Positions 16,559 through 25,387 are shown, counted from the first letter of the stretch. The stretch is DNA of 35,651 nt from an uncultured Clostridia bacterium (GCA_934121925.1 CAKOVK010000015.1:1-35651); one strand, 5' to 3'. The notes: a model not told the origin generated them from the sequence alone. Numbers and translations: made by a program.

Positions 16559-17272
16559 ATGGAAGAATTAAAATTAAATTATTATTTTAAAAATATGAAT
16601 GAATTTGCATTCAAAGGAGTATTTGAAAATTGTACATATCCATGGGAAGCAATAAACAACATAAATAATTTTATAAAAGCTTATATGGATAATAAAGAAA
16701 TGAAAATAAATAATGCTTCTGAAATAGGAGATTTCTGTTCAATAACAGGGAATTACTATATAGGAGAAGGCACAAAAATACATTCAAATGTAACAATACA
16801 AGGACCAGTACTAATTGGAAAAAACGTAGAAATACAGTCAGGCGCATTAATAAGACCAGGAACAATAATAGGTGATAATGCTTGTGTAGGACATGGATCA
16901 GAGGTTAAACATGCAATACTTCAAAACAAGGCGAAAGTTGCAAGTTTAGCTTTTGTAGGAGATACTATACTTGGAAAATCCACGAGAATTGGAAGCGGAG
17001 TAATACTTGCCAATAGAAGATTTGACCAGAAAAATATAACTGTAAGAGTAAATGGAGAAAAGGTAGATACTCAAACAGATTTCTTTGGAAGTATAATAGG
17101 TGATTGTTCAAGACTAGGAGCAAATGCAGTAACACTTCCAGGAACTTTTATAGGGCCATACACATGGATTCTTCCTACATTGCAAGTAAGAGGATTTATT
17201 CCAGCAGAGAAAAGAGTTTTTCCAAAGGAAGAGTATATAATAACAGATAATCCAAAAATAGAATTAAAATAA
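16559..17272 (+). CDS. Left-handed beta-helix nucleotidyl/acyltransferase-like protein
   Basis: 237 residues with about ten hexapeptide turns (IGEGTKIHSNVTI, IGKNVEIQSGALIRPG, IGDNACVGHGSEV) from residue 55 on, forming a trimeric beta-helix. The segment VKHAILQNKAKVASLAFVGDTILG, the ANRRFD turn and GANAVTLPGTFIGP resemble the C-terminal acyltransferase half of GlmU and related sugar-nucleotide enzymes. There is no nucleotidyltransferase domain; the first 50 residues are a short helical cap. The substrate is unknown, a sugar nucleotide or sugar phosphate being likely. AGGAGGATT site upstream. Confidence 0.7.
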   Translation: MEELKLNYYFKNMNEFAFKGVFENCTYPWEAINNINNFIKAYMDNKEMKINNASEIGDFCSITGNYYIGEGTKIHSNVTIQGPVLIGKNVEIQSGALIRPGTIIGDNACVGHGSEVKHAILQNKAKVASLAFVGDTILGKSTRIGSGVILANRRFDQKNITVRVNGEKVDTQTDFFGSIIGDCSRLGANAVTLPGTFIGPYTWILPTLQVRGFIPAEKRVFPKEEYIITDNPKIELK

Positions 17273-17276
17273 ACGG

Positions 17277-17344
17277 AGGAACGAATGAGGACAGACCCCT
17301 TTTGTTTGAATTCAAACAAAAGGGGTCTGTCCTCATTCGTTCCT
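17277..17344. repeat. Perfect 68-bp palindrome
   Basis: Two 34-base arms, perfectly complementary, meet at GAATTC (17308-17313). The arms contain GAGGACAG and CCCCTTTTG. It begins 5 bases after the transferase stop codon. It could fold as a long hairpin in RNA or a cruciform in DNA. It is much more GC-rich than neighbouring intergenic DNA and resembles REP/MITE-type elements rather than a simple terminator. Confidence 0.85.
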
Positions 17345-17376
17345 TTCTTTCGGCAAAACTTCCTAAAATTCACTAA

Positions 17377-17401
17377 AGGAAAAAAATGGTAATTATAGAA
17401 T
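17377..17401 (+). promoter_or_regulatory. SigH-type promoter of the spoIIA operon
   Basis: AGGAAAA (17377-17383), 14 bases, GAAT (17398-17401), followed by AT-rich DNA. In B. subtilis spoIIA is transcribed by SigH-RNA polymerase under Spo0A, so this match is in the expected place. The start would be near 17408 with the spoIIAA codon at 17439. Confidence 0.65.
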
Positions 17402-17438
17402 ATATAATATAAAAATAGATTTTTTTTAGGAGGAAAAA

Positions 17439-17778
17439 ATGCAAGTTGAATATAACCATAAAGACAAGCTTTTAATATTAAAAATAGAAGAAGAAATAGA
17501 CCACCATACAAGTGAAAAAATAAGAAAGAGGGCGGATTATGAAATACAAGTACACATACCAAAAAAGTTAGTATTTGATTTTTCAAATGTTACATTTATG
17601 GATAGTAGTGGAATAGGAATGCTAATTGGTAGGTACAAATTAGTATCTATGTTTCGGAGGCAAAATGAGTGTAATTAATGTAAAACCAATGGTAAAAAAA
17701 GTTTTAGAAATGTCAGGGGTTTTAAAGTTAATATCAATAGAAGAAATGGAGGGAACAAAACTTGAAAAATGTATATGA
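17439..17778 (+). CDS. spoIIAA: Anti-sigma-F factor antagonist SpoIIAA, read through a +1 shift at CGG
   Basis: STAS-domain protein that, when dephosphorylated, takes SpoIIAB off SigF in the forespore. Frame 0 gives FDFSNVTFMDSSGIGMLIGRY, with Ser57 the phospho-acceptor, then CGG at 17655-17657 and a stop at 17678. Skipping the C gives FGGKMSVINV and KKVLEMSGVLKLISIEE, the second half of the STAS fold, ending at TGA 17778. The composite is 112 residues (117 in B. subtilis). Only the shifted product overlaps spoIIAB (TTG 17762), the normal coupled arrangement. AGGAGG upstream. A SigH-type promoter drives it. Confidence 0.9.
17655..17658 (+). other. +1 frameshift site CGGA in spoIIAA
   Basis: In-frame codon 73 is CGG after TTT. 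Skipping C17655 reads TTT GGA GGC, giving the GG of the family's GGK segment. Confidence 0.8.
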
Positions 17779-18217
17779 TAATGAAATGAAATTAGAATTT
17801 TTAAGCAAATCTAATAACGAAAGCTTTGCAAGAATAGCGGTTGCCGCATTTGTAGCCCAACTTGATCCAACTATAGATGAAATATCAGATATAAAAACAG
17901 CCGTTTCAGAAGCTGTAACAAATTGTATAATACATGGATATGAAGAAGAGGAAGGAATAGTAAAAATTAAATGTAAAATATTTGCAAATACTGTAGAAAT
18001 GGAAATCTCTGACAAAGGTAAAGGGATTGAAGACATAGAAAAAGCTAGACAAGCTTTATATACATCAAAGCCAGAATTAGAAAGGTCAGGAATGGGATTT
18101 ACAATAATGGAAAGCTTTATGGATGAAGTGAAAATAGAATCAGTGTTAGGAATAGGTACAAAAGTAACAATGAAAAAAATAATAAAAGTACAGGAAAAGG
18201 AAAAAATGGAAATCTAA
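17762..18217 (+). CDS. spoIIAB: Anti-sigma F factor / serine kinase SpoIIAB
   Basis: 151 residues. GHKL-type ATPase that binds and inhibits SigF and phosphorylates SpoIIAA. Motifs: N box VSEAVTNCIIHGY, G1 box ISDKGKGIEDIEKA and G2 box ERSGMGFTIMESFMDEV. The start is TTG 17762 behind GGAGGG, overlapping the shifted spoIIAA end by 17 bases. Middle gene of the conserved spoIIA operon. Confidence 0.95.
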   Translation: MKNVYDNEMKLEFLSKSNNESFARIAVAAFVAQLDPTIDEISDIKTAVSEAVTNCIIHGYEEEEGIVKIKCKIFANTVEMEISDKGKGIEDIEKARQALYTSKPELERSGMGFTIMESFMDEVKIESVLGIGTKVTMKKIIKVQEKEKMEI

Positions 18218-18234
18218 TATGCAAAGGAGTTACT

Positions 18235-18954
18235 ATGTACGAAATAAAAACAGAAGAGTTATTAAAAGCACAAAATAATGATAATGAAAGTATGACTAAC
18301 GTAATAGAAACAAATTCAGGGCTATTATGGAGCATAGTTAAAAGGTTTTTAGGAAGGGGTTACGAAGCAGAAGAACTTTATCAAATAGCCTGTATAGGAT
18401 TTATAAAAGCAATTAAACGTTTTGATGTGAAATATGATGTAAAACTTTCTACTTATGCAGTTCCGTATATTTTAGGCGAAATTAAAAGATTTATAAGGGA
18501 TGATGGACCAGTAAAAGTAAGTAGAAGCTTAAAAGAATTGTGTGTAAAGATAAAAGAGATTCAAAGAGAGTATTTAGTAAAAGAGGGAGAAGAAATAAGT
18601 ATATCTGAAATTGCTAAAAATTTAAAAATATCAAAAGAAGAAGTTGCAATGGCATTAGAGTCTGAAGGACCAATAGAATCAATAGATAAAGAAGCTTATG
18701 AAGATGACTCAAATGGAGAAAGTAGAATTAGTAAAATAGATAATGGGAAAGATGAAACAGGAGATTTAATAAATAAGCTTTGCTTAAATAATCTTATAGA
18801 GAATTTAGAAGAAAGGGAAAAAAAGATAATTTTACTTAGATATTATAAAGAAAAAACACAAAGTGAAGTGGCCAAGATATTAGGTATAACACAAGTTCAA
18901 GTATCTAGGCTTGAAAAAAAGATATTACTTAATATGAGAAGGAGCATAGCTTGA
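18235..18954 (+). CDS. sigF: RNA polymerase sigma-F factor
   Basis: 239 residues, first forespore-specific sigma factor. Region 2 shows EELYQIACIGFIKAIKRFDVK and LSTYAVPYILGEIKRFIRDDG, region 3 KVSRSLKEL and ISISEIAKNLKISKEEV, region 4 EREKKIILLRYYKEKTQSEVAKILGITQVQVSRLEKKIL. It follows spoIIAA-spoIIAB, which fixes the assignment as SigF rather than SigB or SigG. Good AAAGGAG binding site. The stop overlaps the -35 box of the next promoter. Confidence 0.95.
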   Translation: MYEIKTEELLKAQNNDNESMTNVIETNSGLLWSIVKRFLGRGYEAEELYQIACIGFIKAIKRFDVKYDVKLSTYAVPYILGEIKRFIRDDGPVKVSRSLKELCVKIKEIQREYLVKEGEEISISEIAKNLKISKEEVAMALESEGPIESIDKEAYEDDSNGESRISKIDNGKDETGDLINKLCLNNLIENLEEREKKIILLRYYKEKTQSEVAKILGITQVQVSRLEKKILLNMRRSIA

Positions 18955-18979
18955 AAAAATATCTATTACATAGTATAAT
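18951..18979 (+). promoter_or_regulatory. SigA promoter of the HAD gene
   Basis: TTGAAA (18951-18956), 17 bases, perfect TATAAT (18974-18979). The -35 box overlaps the sigF stop. The start near 18986 leaves a leader of about 28 bases with AGAGGAA before ATG 19014. Confidence 0.7.
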
Positions 18980-19013
18980 AAACAATAAAAAAAAGAAGTA
19001 AGAGGAATAAAAA

Positions 19014-20104
19014 ATGGATGAATTTAGCATGAGAAGGTTTTTTAATCAATTTATATTTATGCTGAGAAAAAAGGATATAAAAAATATAGGAATAATAACA
19101 GATAAAGATGGAACTTTACTTTTGAATGATGAATTAAGATCTATTCTAGAAGATCTTAGAAATAGAGAATTAGGTGTTAATATACATGTTATTGCCAATA
19201 GTGGAAGAACTGTAGCAGATATGATAAATTGTTTAAAAAAGGAAAATATACCAATTGATTACTTTGAATATATAATTGGAGATAACGGACGGAATGTGCT
19301 TTGATTCCCAAAATGGCGAAATATTGTATAAACGTGCAATAAACAAAAAAGTTGCTAAAGAAGTAATTGATAAATTTATGGAGTTTGGAGGACAGCTTCC
19401 AGACATAAGGATAGCAAATGGTGAAAATATATTTGCTTATCCAACAGAAGAGGTAAAAAAATATTATGAGAATAATGAAGGTGTTATATATAGGGAGGAC
19501 ACTGATAATTTAGATGATATAGATATTACAAAAATAACTTTAACAGGGGAACATAAACTTATAGAAAGACTAAATAAATATATAAGGGACAATGTACGTG
19601 GATATAAAACACATATGGGAGCAACGACTTTTCCATCCAGTAAATATAACAATTATAGATTAGATTTTACGCGGAAGCCATACAAAAGGAAGTGCTTCTC
19701 AAGAATTGAAAGAAAGACTGGAACTAGATAGTTGTATATACCTTGGAAATGATTTAAATGATGTGAGTATGTTTTCTAATGCCTTAGATGATAATGACTT
19801 TATAGTAATTGCTGCAAACGAACGTGCTAATATTACAAATTTAATTATTGATTTTCTAAAAAGCGACTGTAATATAAAAGGAATAGATTGGGAAAGTGTA
19901 AAATTGCTAGTGCTAGAAGAAAGGTCTGTCAATAAATTTTTGAAACAAACTGTAAGAGTTCTTAAAAATGTAAGAAATGCTAGCAAAAGAAAAGAACCAG
20001 ATATAAGAAAAAAATATAAAGTAGAACATGTAAAACCAATAATTAAAGAAGATACAAAAGGACAAACTAAGATGAGAGCTGTATTTAAAAATCAAATTCG
20101 ATAG
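19014..20104 (+). CDS. HAD-superfamily phosphatase-like protein, read through two +1 shifts at CGG
   Basis: Composite of 362 residues in three reading frames. Frame 0 (to codon 92) holds HAD motif I TDKDGTLL and motif II IANSGRT, then CGG at 19290 breaks it; the frame would stop at 19304. Skipping C gives GDNGGMCFDSQNGEIL and the cap domain up to a second in-frame CGG at 19672. Skipping that C gives RLDFTGSHTKGSA with motif III Lys, then YLGNDLNDVSMF, motif IV with the Mg-binding aspartates. The C-terminal 70 residues are a basic helical tail. It resembles Cof-type or sucrose/trehalose-phosphate phosphatases; the substrate is unknown. Without both shifts no active HAD enzyme can be made. A SigA promoter precedes it and a terminator follows. 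Confidence 0.83.
19290..19293 (+). other. First +1 frameshift site CGGA in the HAD gene
   Basis: In-frame codon 93 is CGG after GGA. Skipping C19290 gives GGA GGA ATG TGC, that is NGGMCFD. Confidence 0.8.
19672..19675 (+). other. Second +1 frameshift site CGGA in the HAD gene
   Basis: In the once-shifted frame the codon is CGG after ACG. Skipping C19672 gives ACG GGA AGC CAT ACA AAA GGA, that is TGSHTKG with the motif III lysine. Confidence 0.8.
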
Positions 20105-20112
20105 TATAATGA

Positions 20113-20150
20113 AAAGTATATTTCAATTAATTTTGAAATATACTTTTTTT
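20113..20150 (+). terminator. Terminator after the HAD gene
   Basis: Perfect 14-bp stem AAAGTATATTTCAA / TTGAAATATACTTT with a 6-base loop, followed by a run of T. Confidence 0.85.
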
Positions 20151-20186
20151 CTGTTCAATAAAAGTGCTGTAATTGCTACTGCACAC

Positions 20187-20215
20187 TTGATAATTTTGTC
20201 GATTTATAATAAAAT
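20187..20215 (+). promoter_or_regulatory. Candidate promoter of miaB
   Basis: TTGATA (20187-20192), 17 bases, TAAAAT (20210-20215), about 30 bases before the miaB start. Confidence 0.5.
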
Positions 20216-20244
20216 ATATTAATCAGTAAAGGAGAAAATTATTA

Positions 20245-21618
20245 ATGAAAATGCAAGAAATTGAAATGCAAAAGCAATATATGGAAAAAGTAAAAAGAAT
20301 AAACGAGGGGAAAAATTTAAAATATTATATTTTAACAATGGGATGCAAATTAAATGAAAATGATTCCGAAAAAATAATTGGAATGCTAGAAAAAATGGGA
20401 TATTCAGAATCAAAGGAAATAAATGATGCAAAATTATATATAATAAATACTTGTTGCGTTAGGGAAAATGCAGAAGAAAAATTATTTGGAAAATTGGGAG
20501 AACTTAAGAAAATAAAAGAAGCAAAAAACATAATAATTGCAATTGGTGGTTGCATGATGCAAGAAGAGCATATTACAGACAAAATAAAAAGAAGCTACCC
20601 GTTTGTAGATATAGTTTTTGGAACTCATACACTTCATAAGTTGCCAGAAGATATTTATTCTGCAATTACAAAGAATGCAAAAATTAAAGATATACTAGAT
20701 ATAGATGGAGAAGTTATAGAAGGTTTACCTGTAAAAAGAGAAAACAGTATGCAAGCTTCAGTTACAATAATGTATGGTTGCAATAATTTCTGTACATATT
20801 GTATAGTGCCTTATGTGAGGGGAAGAGAAAGAAGTAGGAAACCGGAAGATATATTAAAAGAGATAAAAGATTTAGCAAAAGAAGGCTATAAAGAAATAAC
20901 TTTACTTGGACAAAATGTAAATTCTTATAAAGGTGGCGAAAACTATAACTTCGCAAATCTTTTAAAAGATGTAGATAAAATAGAAGGAATAGAAATAATA
21001 AGATTTGTTTCTCCACATCCAAAAGACTTTACAGCTGATGTTATAGAGGCAATAAAAAACAGTAAAAAAATATCTAGGTTAATACATGTACCACTCCAAT
21101 CTGGTAGCACAAGGGTTTTAAAAGAGATGAACAGAAAATATACCAAAGAACAATATTTAAGCTTAATAGAAAAAATAAAAAAAGAAATTCCAGATGCAGT
21201 ATTTTCTACAGATATTATAGTAGGCTTTCCAGGAGAAAGTGAGGAAGATTTTGAAGACACATTAGATGTTGTATCAAAAGTAAATTTTGAACAAATATTT
21301 ATGTTCATATACTCTAGAAGAGTAGGTACTAGAGCAGATAAAATGGAGAATCAGATTCCAGAGGAAATAAAGCACAAAAGATTTGATAGATTGAAAAAGT
21401 TATTTGAAGCACATGTAGAAGAAAACAACCAAAAATATGTCGGAACTGTACAAAAAATACTAGTAGAAGGACAGAGTAAAAATAATGCAGAAATGTTAAC
21501 AGGAAGAACAGATACAAATAAGGTAGTTATATTTGAAGGACAAAAAAGTCTAATAGGAAAAATAATTAATGTAAAAATAATATCAGAGCACAAATGGTAT
21601 TTAAAAGGAGAGCTGTAA
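20245..21618 (+). CDS. miaB: tRNA-2-methylthio-N6-dimethylallyladenosine synthase MiaB
   Basis: 457 residues. Radical SAM methylthiotransferase acting on i6A37 of tRNAs that read UNN codons. The N-terminal UPF0004 domain carries the auxiliary cluster cysteines C34 (MGCKLNENDSE), C70/C71 (NTCCVRENAE) and C103 (GGCMMQEE). The radical SAM motif is C179-x3-C183-x2-C186 (GCNNFCTYC), followed by VPYVRGRERSR, LLGQNVNSY and RFVSPHPKDF. A C-terminal TRAM domain ends it. It is followed directly by a small gene and mutS, as in other Firmicutes. Confidence 0.95.
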   Translation: MKMQEIEMQKQYMEKVKRINEGKNLKYYILTMGCKLNENDSEKIIGMLEKMGYSESKEINDAKLYIINTCCVRENAEEKLFGKLGELKKIKEAKNIIIAIGGCMMQEEHITDKIKRSYPFVDIVFGTHTLHKLPEDIYSAITKNAKIKDILDIDGEVIEGLPVKRENSMQASVTIMYGCNNFCTYCIVPYVRGRERSRKPEDILKEIKDLAKEGYKEITLLGQNVNSYKGGENYNFANLLKDVDKIEGIEIIRFVSPHPKDFTADVIEAIKNSKKISRLIHVPLQSGSTRVLKEMNRKYTKEQYLSLIEKIKKEIPDAVFSTDIIVGFPGESEEDFEDTLDVVSKVNFEQIFMFIYSRRVGTRADKMENQIPEEIKHKRFDRLKKLFEAHVEENNQKYVGTVQKILVEGQSKNNAEMLTGRTDTNKVVIFEGQKSLIGKIINVKIISEHKWYLKGEL

Positions 21619-21951
21619 ATGGAAGATAATGAAGCTTTAAAAGAGTTTATAAAACAAAAAGCTTATAGAGATATAATTATCAAGTATATGTTTGTAAAAT
21701 CAATGGGAAAACAATATTCAGATGAATATATTGACATGAAGTATAAATTAAATTCAGCAATAATAAGAAAAAAATATGAGTTGCTAGAAGAAGATTATAG
21801 AGAAATTGTAGAAAATAGTATACTTGAGCAAATAAATAGTGGCGAAATAGACTTAAGGAGTGAAGCCGCAGCTTGGCACAAAGCAGTTTTAAAAAAAGAA
21901 GCAAATGCAAGAAAAAATAGAAATGGTAAAGAAGAAAGAGAGGAACTTTAA
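21619..21951 (+). CDS. 110-residue protein between miaB and mutS, unknown
   Basis: Starts on the base after the miaB stop and ends 4 bases before mutS, so it is translationally coupled to both. The sequence is charged and helical (KEFIKQKAYRDIIIKYMFVK, LLEEDYREIVENSILEQIN), cytosolic, with a Lys/Arg/Glu-rich C-terminus. In Bacillus a YmcA/RicA-type gene occupies the miaB-mutS gap, but I see no convincing similarity to it. The real binding site GGAG lies in the last codons of miaB. Confidence 0.6.
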   Translation: MEDNEALKEFIKQKAYRDIIIKYMFVKSMGKQYSDEYIDMKYKLNSAIIRKKYELLEEDYREIVENSILEQINSGEIDLRSEAAAWHKAVLKKEANARKNRNGKEEREEL

Positions 21952-21954
21952 AAA

Positions 21955-24567
21955 ATGGCAGAATATTCTCCAATGATGAAGCATTATTTGCAAATGAAAG
22001 AAGAATACAATGATTGCATAGTATTCTATAGATTGGGCGACTTTTATGAAATGTTTTTTGATGATGCAAAAACAGCATCTAGAGAACTTGAGCTTACTCT
22101 AACAGGAAAAGATTGTGGACAAGAGGAAAGGGCACCAATGTGTGGAATACCATTTCATGCAGCAGAAAGTTATATTGCAAGATTAATTGAAAAAGGATAT
22201 AAAGTAGCAATATGTGAGCAATTGGAAGATCCAAAAAATGCAAAAGGAATAGTAAAAAGAGATGTTATAAGAGTAGTAACTCCAGGAACTGTAATTGAAT
22301 CAAATATGCTAGATGAAAAGAAAAACAACTACATTATGTCGATATATAAAAAAGGTATATATTTTGGCTTGGCAGTTTGTGATGTAACAACAGGTGAATT
22401 TCTATCAACTAAAATAGAGGATAATAATAATTTTGCTTTATTGTTAGATGAAATTTCTAAATATAACCCAGCAGAAATAATAGTAAATAAAATGCTTTTC
22501 AATTGTAAAGAAGAAATAGATGAAATTAAATTAAGATTTAAAGCATATATAAATTGCTTTGATGAAGAAATGTTTAAAAAAGATGCAGACCATTTGATAG
22601 AAAGCTATAATTTTATAGATGATAATGAAAAGAAAATAGAAGATATAAATGAAAGAACTTTACAAATACCAGCAATAAATGGATTACTAGATTATCTAAA
22701 TCAAACTCAAAAAATCAAATTAGAGCATATAAACATTATAAAAATGTATTCCACAAGCAAATATATGTCTTTGAATATTACCTCTAGAAGAAATTTAGAA
22801 TTGACAGAAAAAATGAATAATAAAGCTAAAAAGGGAACTCTTCTTTGGGTATTAGACAAAACATATACATCTATGGGAGGAAGGCTTTTAAGAAAATGGA
22901 TAAATGAGCCATTAATAGATGTAATAGAAATTAACAAAAGATTGAATGCAGTAGAAGAGTTAAAAGATAATTTGATTTTCAGAGGAGATATTACAGATTG
23001 CTTAAAAAGAATTTATGATATAGAAAGACTAGTCGGCAAAATAGCTTATGGAAATACAAATGCAAGAGATATGATTTCACTAAAAAATTCTTTAAAACAA
23101 CTTCCATATTTAAAGAATATATTAGGAGCAAGTAAATCTGAATTATTACAAAACTTGTATATTAATTTAGATGAACTTACAGATATTCATGATTTAATAG
23201 AAAAGGCAATTGTAGAAGATCCACCAATTGCAATAACAGAAGGTGGAATTATAAAGTTAGGATATAACGAAGAAGTAGATGAACTAAAAAATGCAACTAC
23301 ACAAGGAAAAAACTGGCTTATAGAACTAGAAGCAAAAGAAAAAGAAGAAACTGGAATAAAAAACTTAAAAGTAGGATTTAATAAGGTTTTCGGATACTAT
23401 TTTGAAGTTACAAAATCGTACTTAAACCAAGTACCAGATAGATATATTAGAAAGCAAACACTTGCAAATTGCGAAAGATATATAACAGAAGAGTTAAACG
23501 ATTTAGAAAGCAAAATATTAGGAGCAGAAGGAAAAGTTGTAGATTTAGAATATAAGTTGTTTATAGAAATAAGAAGTAAAATTGCTGTAAATATAGAAAG
23601 ACTTCAAAAAGCATCAAATATAGTTTCTATATTAGATGTGCTTACATCATTTGCGATTGTGGCAGAGGACTTAAACTATATAAAGCCAGAAGTAGATGAA
23701 GAAGGAATTATAGATATAAAGGGTGGAAGACATCCAGTTATAGAAAAAATGTTACCAGAAGGAAGCTTTATTGATAATGATACATATTTAGATGATAAAA
23801 CAGATAGATTATCTATAATAACAGGACCTAATATGGCAGGTAAATCTACATATATGAGACAGGTTGCACTAATTACTTTAATGGCTCAAATAGGTTGCTT
23901 TGTACCAGCTAGCTCAGCTAAAATAGGCGTTGTAGATAAAATATTTACAAGAGTTGGAGCTTCAGATGACTTAAGTATGGGACAAAGTACATTTATGGTT
24001 GAAATGATGGAAGTAGCAGAAATTTTAAGAGAAGCAACAGAAAAAAGCCTTGTAATATTAGATGAAATTGGAAGAGGAACTTCTACATATGATGGATTAT
24101 CTATTGCTTGGGCAGTTGTAGAGTATATAGCAAATAAAGAAAAATGTGGAGCCAAAACCTTATTTGCAACACATTACCATGAACTTACAGAACTTGAAGC
24201 TCAAATAGAAGGAGTAAAAAACTATTCTATAGCAGTAAAAGAAAAAGGCGAGGACGTAATCTTTTTAAGAAAAATAGTAAAAGGCGGAACTGATGAGAGT
24301 TATGGAGTGCATGTCGCAAGGCTTGCTGGAGTGCCAAAAGAAGTTACAAAAAGAGCAAATGAAATATTAAGAGGATTAGAAAGAAAAAGCATATTAGGAA
24401 AGAAAAATTTAGAAAAAGAAAATAAAAAAGTAGCAACTGGACAGCTAGATATGTACAATTATAAATTGGCGGAATTAGCACATGAAATAGATAAAATAAA
24501 CTTAAATGAATTAACACCAATAGATGCCTTAAATATATTAGTCAAGATGAAAGATAAAATAAAGTAA
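21955..24567 (+). CDS. mutS: DNA mismatch repair protein MutS
   Basis: 870 residues, full length. The mismatch-reading F-x-E motif is F30-Y31-E32 (GDFYEMFFDDA). The connector, lever and clamp regions are intact. The ATPase has Walker A GPNMAGKST at 624-632, the signature loop DLSMGQSTFMVEM, Walker B with DEIGRGTSTYDG at 703-714 and ATHYHEL. The C-terminal helix-turn-helix dimer region KIPKEV-like RLAGVPKEVTKRANEIL is present. AGGAAC-type weak site. mutL is not in the window. Confidence 0.97.
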   Translation: MAEYSPMMKHYLQMKEEYNDCIVFYRLGDFYEMFFDDAKTASRELELTLTGKDCGQEERAPMCGIPFHAAESYIARLIEKGYKVAICEQLEDPKNAKGIVKRDVIRVVTPGTVIESNMLDEKKNNYIMSIYKKGIYFGLAVCDVTTGEFLSTKIEDNNNFALLLDEISKYNPAEIIVNKMLFNCKEEIDEIKLRFKAYINCFDEEMFKKDADHLIESYNFIDDNEKKIEDINERTLQIPAINGLLDYLNQTQKIKLEHINIIKMYSTSKYMSLNITSRRNLELTEKMNNKAKKGTLLWVLDKTYTSMGGRLLRKWINEPLIDVIEINKRLNAVEELKDNLIFRGDITDCLKRIYDIERLVGKIAYGNTNARDMISLKNSLKQLPYLKNILGASKSELLQNLYINLDELTDIHDLIEKAIVEDPPIAITEGGIIKLGYNEEVDELKNATTQGKNWLIELEAKEKEETGIKNLKVGFNKVFGYYFEVTKSYLNQVPDRYIRKQTLANCERYITEELNDLESKILGAEGKVVDLEYKLFIEIRSKIAVNIERLQKASNIVSILDVLTSFAIVAEDLNYIKPEVDEEGIIDIKGGRHPVIEKMLPEGSFIDNDTYLDDKTDRLSIITGPNMAGKSTYMRQVALITLMAQIGCFVPASSAKIGVVDKIFTRVGASDDLSMGQSTFMVEMMEVAEILREATEKSLVILDEIGRGTSTYDGLSIAWAVVEYIANKEKCGAKTLFATHYHELTELEAQIEGVKNYSIAVKEKGEDVIFLRKIVKGGTDESYGVHVARLAGVPKEVTKRANEILRGLERKSILGKKNLEKENKKVATGQLDMYNYKLAELAHEIDKINLNELTPIDALNILVKMKDKIK

Positions 24568-24572
24568 ATTTC

Positions 24573-24601
24573 TTGCAAAAAATAAAAGTTAATGGTATAT
24601 T
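24573..24601 (+). promoter_or_regulatory. SigA promoter of the lipoprotein gene
   Basis: TTGCAA (24573-24578), 17 bases, TATATT (24596-24601) preceded by ATGG, an extended -10 like that before rlmN. Confidence 0.65.
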
Positions 24602-24633
24602 AAGCATATATTTAATAGAAAAGGGGAAATGAA

Positions 24634-25383
24634 ATGAAAAAAGTTTTAAGTTTAATTTCAATTATGGCCATTTTGTTAATTGCTTTAACAGGCTGTGTAA
24701 GTGTAAATTATGAAGTAACACTTAATAAAGATGGAACAGCAGATGTTGCATATATTTATGGCTTTGAAAAAGAAACATTACAACAATTAGGGGCTTCAGC
24801 AGAAGATATGACTAGTGATATGAAGGATAATGCAGAGACAAGCAACTATCAAATTGAAGCATATTCAGATGACAAAATAGAAGGATTTAAAGCAAAAAAA
24901 CATATAGAAAATCTTTCTGAAATATCTTTAGAAGATGCTTTTGGTTCAGAAAATGTAAAAGACTCAGAAGAAAACCAAATTAAAATTGAGAAAAAAGGTT
25001 CAAAAACATTTTATTCACAAAAAGCAAGTATAGATTTAAGTGAAATGGATGAAAGCACTGCATCAATGGTTACAATGAAATATGTTATTAAATTACCTGT
25101 AAAAGTAGGAGAAAACAATGCAAGTGAAGTTTCAGAAGATGGAAAAACTTTAACATGGAATTTAAAAGCCGGTGAAACAAATGAAATTAGTTTTGAGGCA
25201 GAATCAAATTATTTAACTACTATTATAATGATTTCAATTGCAATTTTATTAGTTATAATAATTTTAATAGTAGTATTTTTAAACAAAGGAAAAAAGAATA
25301 AAAAATCGGATAAATTGGTAGATAAAGAGGAAGAGACTGAAGAAAAAATTCAGGAAGTAGAAGAAGATAAAAAAGAAGAATAG
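24634..25383 (+). CDS. Lipoprotein with a C-terminal membrane helix
   Basis: 249 residues. The lipobox LIALTGC gives Cys21 as the lipidated residue. The exported domain (about 22-190) begins VSVNYEVTLNKDGTADV, a beta-strand pattern seen in LppM/DUF3153-like lipoproteins of Firmicutes. A transmembrane helix follows at about 197-220 and then a Lys/Glu-rich cytoplasmic tail. Having both a lipid anchor and a C-terminal helix is characteristic of that group. The function is unknown. Monocistronic, with its own promoter and a long terminator. Confidence 0.75.
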   Translation: MKKVLSLISIMAILLIALTGCVSVNYEVTLNKDGTADVAYIYGFEKETLQQLGASAEDMTSDMKDNAETSNYQIEAYSDDKIEGFKAKKHIENLSEISLEDAFGSENVKDSEENQIKIEKKGSKTFYSQKASIDLSEMDESTASMVTMKYVIKLPVKVGENNASEVSEDGKTLTWNLKAGETNEISFEAESNYLTTIIMISIAILLVIIILIVVFLNKGKKNKKSDKLVDKEEETEEKIQEVEEDKKEE

Positions 25384-25387
25384 AAAC

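Noticed and set aside
7360..20104. Pseudogenes
   Set aside because: Sequence after each break is free of stops, keeps catalytic motifs and ends at a natural stop with normal operon spacing. No other mutation type (deletion, nonsense) is seen.
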